Source: Epinephelus fuscoguttatus | Lineage: Eukaryota; Chordata; Actinopteri; Perciformes; Serranidae | Length of the DNA stretch: 64,000 nucleotides | Direction: 5' to 3' | Assembly (NCBI RefSeq): GCF_011397635.1 | Contig: NC_064765.1 | Coordinates: 29,168,632 to 29,232,631 of the forward strand | In this document: piece after piece, positions 59,032 through 64,000 of the stretch | How positions within the stretch are numbered: position 1 is the stretch's first letter | Layout: each line of letters begins with the position of its first letter | The notes under the pieces: model-generated | Seen by the model: the letters and a program-made list of their open reading frames with translations, nothing else | Database searches by the model: none | What the model was told of the DNA's origin: nothing | Program-made: the position numbers and the translations under genes

Positions 59032-59654
59032 CTATATATATATATATATATATATATATCCACAGATATAATATATAATAGTAAACATAAGTATATAGTA
59101 TATAATGATAATAATATATTTAGATATGATATAAAACTTCATCTTTGGGCTTGGGGAAATTGTAATTGGCATTTTAACTATTTTCTGATATTCTATCGAC
59201 TAAACAACTCATCAAAACTTTAACGAGTATTTATGTAATTAATATATATTGAAAATAAGACTTTGAACCTACAGGGACAATAGTGCCTCTTTTTAGCTGT
59301 ACTTAGCATAGATGTATAATACTGACTACACAGCAGACCCCAAAATGGCGCCTACTCAGCCCAATGGAACTGTTCCCCTGGCAAATACTCAAAAAGAAAT
59401 TTGAGCTTCTGGGTTTACTTCCACGGCATACAGCCCACTGAATATGCGCAATAGTGTTTCTACCGCTGCTTCCGTCCGCAAGTTTCCGCTTGGCTCACAA
59501 ACCTTATATTCTCATGATGCCACAAATTTTGAAATCGCTTTTGTTGGCTTGAGGAATTTTCTTTAGCTGCAATACCACAAGTAGCCACTGGGAAAAACTA
59601 GAAGCAGGGCGAAGCAGGGCCAAGCAGGGTTCCTGGGGGCCCCTGGTATTTAGG
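56866..59654 (-). other. RBKS last intron, proximal part with simple repeats
   Basis: 57000-57190 carries dense motif-like sequence (TGACTCAGC at about 57037, an AP-1/MARE-like site) and is a candidate conserved element. Simple repeats are (CAAA)n at about 58830-58866, (CA)n at 58997-59030 and (TA)n at 59033-59059. No exon recognised. Confidence 0.45.
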
Positions 59655-60250
59655 CATGGTGGTTTGAGCTAAATGCTAATGTTAGCATGCTAACATGCTC
59701 CCATGACAGTGTTAACATGCTGATTTTAACAAAGTTTGGTCTAAGAAAGGCAGAAATTAGTGAAAAATTCCTGATTTCCTTGGGCTTTCCTTAAAAAACC
59801 CATATATATTAACAGATTGTAAGGCAGTTGGTAAATAACTTTCTCTCTATCTGATAATGGAGTTCCAGCTCTCTACCAAAGAAAAAAAAAAAAGACCGGA
59901 TGATGGCCTAACACGAACAGTTAATGGATCACCAAAGTGGTAACAATTCGTCCTCAGGTGAACATGCACATGGACATTAATGTGCGTGCCAGACTTTCCG
60001 TTAATTCGTCTGATAGCTGCTGAGACATTTCACTAAAATGCAGCGCATTGAAGTCATGGTGGCGCTGGGAGGAAAGTCAGGGCATCATCTAAGTCGTTGG
60101 GGTCTATCCTCTAGTTACCATGAATGTCATTACATAATTTAATGGCACTAGTTACTGAAATATCACAGTCTGGACCAGAGTGGTGGACTGACCGTTTGAC
60201 CGGCTGATATTGCCATCCCTACAGCCATGCTGCTAGCGTAGCTTAACATG
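59655..60250 (+). repeat. dispersed repeat family R2, long copy
   Basis: Starts near GGTTTGAGCTAAATGCTAAT and the palindromic GTTAGCATGCTAAC, continues with GGATCACCAAAGTGGTAACA and GAGACATTTCACTAAAATG, and ends at CAGTCTGGACCAGAGTGGTG and GCCATCCCTACAGCCATGCT. It stops about 100 bp from the RBKS exon at 60355. Confidence 0.75.
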
Positions 60251-60354
60251 CTAAACATTTTCTGGTTCAAGCTTATGATATATGGCTCCATGTAAACTAA
60301 ACATGTTTGGGCTTTGAGATGTTGGTAGAAAAAAAAGAAAACATGCATGCTTAC

Positions 60355-60543
60355 CGTGGTGTCCACTGTTTTCACTGGGGTACTTTGCACATGCTTTGAG
60401 GCAGACTCCTGTGCCTTGACCACCACACAGCCTTGAGCTCCCAAAGTGATGATGACTGACCCACAGCCTCGCTTCAGCAGCTCCTGACCAGCCCGATGTG
60501 CTTCCTCCACATTGGCCACTGAGAAACCAGTCAGCAGCTCAGC
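60355..60543 (-). CDS. rbks: ribokinase RBKS, penultimate coding exon
   Basis: A 189-bp exon of 63 codons, from AELLTGFSVANVEEAHRAG through ELLKRGCGSVIITLGAQGCV to TPVKTVDTT. Acceptor CTTGCAG lies just right of 60543; the donor GTAAGC starts at 60354. It corresponds to the human AEILTGLTV...KRGCQVVIITLGAEGCVV...VKAVDTT segment. The (V)IITLG.(E/Q)G strand-loop and the DTT that precedes GAGD form part of the nucleotide-binding side of the fold. About the first 200 residues (earlier exons, with the ribose-binding GG motif and the lid) are not in the window and must lie beyond 64000. Confidence 0.95.
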
Positions 60544-63500
60544 CTGCAAGGAGCCCAGAGGAACAGAGGTAAGACACTGCAGTCATACAGCTGGCTACTG
60601 TTTAATCATATATAGAACACACTCTTCATTTAAAGATACATCTCATTTACCATAAGATGATAATGGGACACTATTTATTTCATTTTCCTCTAAACCAGTC
60701 TTTTTTTCTTTTCTAGGTCAGGGAGCTGAGTTAATCAGAGGTTAGGAATTAAAATTAAAGATAGGGTAAAACCAGCACTAGTGTGGGATACTGGGAGGAT
60801 GCATTATGGAAATTCCCCAGGGCAAACTCCCAGTGCTGAGGATTGCGTGGAACAAGCAAGCAGTCAAAGCAGCGCCTTCATTTTTTTTGTACATAAAAAA
60901 AATCAAACAAAAAGCTAGCTTTGTCTCTCTAAAGAAAACAATGAAATACATCACAACAATTTACAATGTCCAAGCATCCCTAATTAGTAGTCTATTACAA
61001 GTCTTTTGCTTACTTGCTTTAGTTTACTGTTTTGTATTAACAGTTCTGTGATGAGTCAGCTCTTAATTACACGCTGGCCGTGGTCAGACAGACTCATTAA
61101 ACACATTCAGTCTGTTAAGGATTTGCTGGATCCGTCAGCAGTCTGCGGGCCAAACATTTTCAAAGAGTAGATTCTCTGACTACGCTGCTTCATCTGGCTC
61201 CAAAATGACTAAACAGTGACAAAGCAGGACTCCACAGCTGATGTTTGAGCAACTTCAAGGAAACTCAGAACCACAGCAGTTCTCTCCAGAGTAAGTGGCA
61301 CCCTCGATAAAGATGAGCCACGTTATTTCTCTCTCTGGTGATTAAAGGCAGTCGCACGGCAAGTTTATTTGCAAGCATAACTGAGGCTTTAGAGAGAAAG
61401 TTACGTGACATGCAATTTGTGTGACACATCATTGTAGGATTAAATACCATCACATCTGGTATCAATAGCTTTCATTTTAAATGTTTCGGCTATTCATGCT
61501 ATTTTTTATTGACGGACTAAAATGACCTGAAATCCACCCCACCCTTCAAAAGTTTTTCTTTTACTACTTACTGTTTTTAACAATTGCTTTGGCTCAGTTT
61601 TCACACGCTCCAAGTTTCAATGTGCTAAACCGACTTGCTAAATTATGTTCTTTAAACACAGCATGCTGTCCTTACATCCTGCAAAACACAGAATCACACG
61701 CTCATTCCTCAAAATACAGACGCCTTCCTATTAGTTTCAGTGCTTATTGCTATGTAACATGTGTCTGCAGGCATTTCTCTTTATTTTCCCTGGTGAGCAG
61801 CATTGCAACATAACTGCTAATTACTTTACGCCCACTGCCATCCATTTTAAATAGTGGGGGGAAAAAAGGAAAAAAGAAATGCAATTTCTTTCCTTTTGAT
61901 TATTGCTAAAATCTTACAGTGAAGAGAGTGGTGCAATTTGTGGTTTAATGTTTTATGCTTTTTGTATTTTAGATGATTGCAGTAAAAGTTTAAGTGATTG
62001 AAACATTTAAGGTTGGATGTTTTCAATAGAAACCAACTTTTTAGTTACGACAGAGCAGAAAAGGAAACTGATGCAGTGAGGTACAATCATTTTTTTTGTC
62101 TTGTGTGAATGTAGGATTTACAATAAAGTCACTTTCTAGACTCCATTTATATTTGCTGAAATACAATATATATTTTTTTTCATATTTAAGTTTTTATTAC
62201 TATTGAATGTTGTATAATTATGAGAAAATGGCCACAGCAGAATAAGTTACTGTTTGACACAATTATTTGATAATAACAATTTTATTTTCAGGTTTTGCTT
62301 GTTTTATTTCCTGTGCTACGTGAGATATTGAGAGCAAAATTAGGAGCATACCATTTTGTGTCAAAAGTCCTGCAAATAGAAACAGTAATAAACTGTTATG
62401 TATTATTTTTATTGGTTTGACCATTTACGTTTAACTCTCTTTCCTCTCCATCCTTACACACCTCTACACACAGACTGACAGACATAATCCAAGGTACTCT
62501 CTAAGGGTGTTGATATGATGTTAGTAATACACATGTGGTATGATAATATCATGTAAATAATCCAGCGCTTCTTGAAATATTTCTTTCCGTTCTTGCTTTG
62601 TCTCCCTCTCCATCTCCCTACACTTGAATTTTGAGTGTAAATAATTTACCAAAAAATAGACAAACAGCCCAATAAACAAAGTTAAAGAGGAATTTAATTG
62701 AAAGCATTATTCTTTTAAATGTTCTAAGTATATTGCGGTAATATTATTATCATGAATTCTTTTGGCCAGCATAATCATACAGTGAAAACCTGATATTGTG
62801 GCAGCCCTAACATAATCAATATATGACAGGAACATCCATTTTTACTCCTCATAATGTTAAAAAAAAGTGTTTTTCTGTTTTCTTTTTTCTCTTTTCCTCC
62901 AAAACCTTTTATTGCAAACTTGCATGGACACTGAATTTACACTTATGTTTTCTCTGTTAAGTCTCTTGCATCAATATTTTATTACCATACTGAACTAATA
63001 AAAAGACGAGACTATACTCACTCATAAGAGAAACATAATCTGATATAAATCAAATAATAACAACGTGTCACTTCTGGTACTTATTTGGGAGGCTTTTATC
63101 CTACTTTAACAAAGAGGAAAATATGTTTTTTTTTAACCTTTGTTCACAAAACCACATGTTGGAAAAAAGTGATTTGATTAGTGCTCCTCATGAACGAAAA
63201 AAAAAATTAAACACAATGTGGCATCCATTTTAAGGTGGACTTCCCCTTTAATTTGCTGTGGCAATTACAGGTCTAAAATCCCCCTGCTCTATAAATACTA
63301 GCAGTAAAAAAACACAACACATTTCTTGTTCCTTTATGCTGCCATTATGCTTCTATGAGAGTGTGTGTGAGATCTCTTTCAGATCTGTGGATGATAGAGA
63401 TGTGGATCCATTTTGGCATGTGAGGTCCTCAGGTGGACATCAAAGATAATTCCCCTCACTATAAAGCACTTCAGCGTAGAATGTGGGCTGAGGATCAAAG

Positions 63501-63572
63501 AGTGCCTGCACTTTGTCATCTTTGAGCCCCCCACCCCCACCCCTACCCCTCAGCTTGAGCATGGTACAGTGA
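60544..63572 (-). other. RBKS upstream intron; candidate conserved non-coding block
   Basis: No RBKS exon was found to the right of 60543. 61080-61490 is compositionally mixed, repeat-free and dense in transcription-factor-like words (TTATTTGCAAGCATAACTGA, GTTACGTGACATGCAATTTG), so it may be a conserved intronic enhancer. 61840-63250 is AT-rich with nothing recognised. Confidence 0.4.
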
Positions 63573-63608
63573 GACCACACACACACACACACACACAAAC
63601 ACACACAC
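63573..63608. repeat. (CA)n microsatellite
   Basis: About 17 CA units with one CAAACA interruption near 63597, adjacent to a CCCCCACCCC run (63528-63549). Confidence 0.9.
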
Positions 63609-64000
63609 CTGTAACAGAATGTGTGGCAGGATAACCCCACACGGGGAGGTCAAGGCTCGGCTCACACTAACATTGAATAGGGGTCTGAGGATCTGATCCC
63701 CCCCCCCCTCCGCCTCCCGCTTTTGTGATCTGTCAAAGTGAACAATGACCTTGGACAGTTCAAAAATAAACCGCAGAGTGTATCGGTGCTTTTAGAGCCC
63801 GCAGCCACCCCGGCATTGTCGGATGCCAAGAGAGAAAAAGAGCCGTTTTGTTAGTCATCAGCTTCACACCAGGGCAGGGAATCAATCTACCTCCCTCTGT
63901 GTACAAGAATATGAGAAAGTTGAATTATGTCTCTCTTGCTGTCTCTGTGAGTGCTGCATCAGTATGTCTTGACCAAAGCCTTTCACATTGCTGTTTTCTC
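63609..64000 (-). other. RBKS intron, right edge of window
   Basis: GC-richer with C runs at 63700-63709. No exon recognised before the end of the window. Confidence 0.4.

Overview
This is an AT-rich, intron- and repeat-rich vertebrate nuclear segment, almost certainly from a ray-finned (teleost, probably percomorph) fish. The evidence is teleost-type exon/intron structure, many fish-style DNA-transposon derivatives with TTAA, TTA/TAA or 8-bp target duplications, fragments of L2/CR1-like LINEs, and the conserved vertebrate tail-to-tail neighbours MRPL33 and RBKS. Most of the 64 kb is non-coding. Long ORFs are rare and most short ones are chance.

Layout. 1-8.3 kb: repeats and unassigned DNA. 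8.36-9.02 kb: a promoter-like, CpG-containing block with a short leftward first coding exon (23 codons, in-frame upstream stop, strong donor) of a gene I cannot name. 9-28 kb: no recognisable gene, but many mobile elements, including a MITE nested inside another long-inverted-repeat MITE (17.26-18.53 kb) and a repeat split by a 397-bp insertion with an 8-bp duplication (22.17-22.56 kb). 28.25-31.7 kb: a tRNA array with two tRNA-Arg(TCG) genes, four tRNA-Ile(AAT) genes and one degenerate copy, built from duplicated units. Two truncated tRNAs lie at duplication joints, and degenerate antisense tRNA-Ala-like relics recur in the spacers. 31.7-41.3 kb: repeats. 41.59-42.58 kb: a single-exon 330-residue coiled-coil protein gene of unknown function, with 21-bp repeats encoding whole heptads. 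42.7-47.3 kb: a tRNA-like repeat bearing a perfect 32-bp palindrome, a broken Harbinger transposon with its Myb/MADF partner gene, a LINE fragment and another dispersed repeat. 48.2-50.15 kb: complete MRPL33 (four coding exons, 65 residues). 50.8-60.54 kb and beyond: the last two coding exons of RBKS on the minus strand, separated by a 9.4-kb intron. The rest of RBKS lies past the right edge.

How it fits together. MRPL33 (mitoribosome bL33m) and RBKS (ribokinase) converge, as in mammals, and their 3' ends probably overlap or nearly touch. The tRNA array is an independent Pol III locus. The coiled-coil gene is the strongest candidate for something little described. I saw no CRISPR, rRNA gene or bacterial feature.
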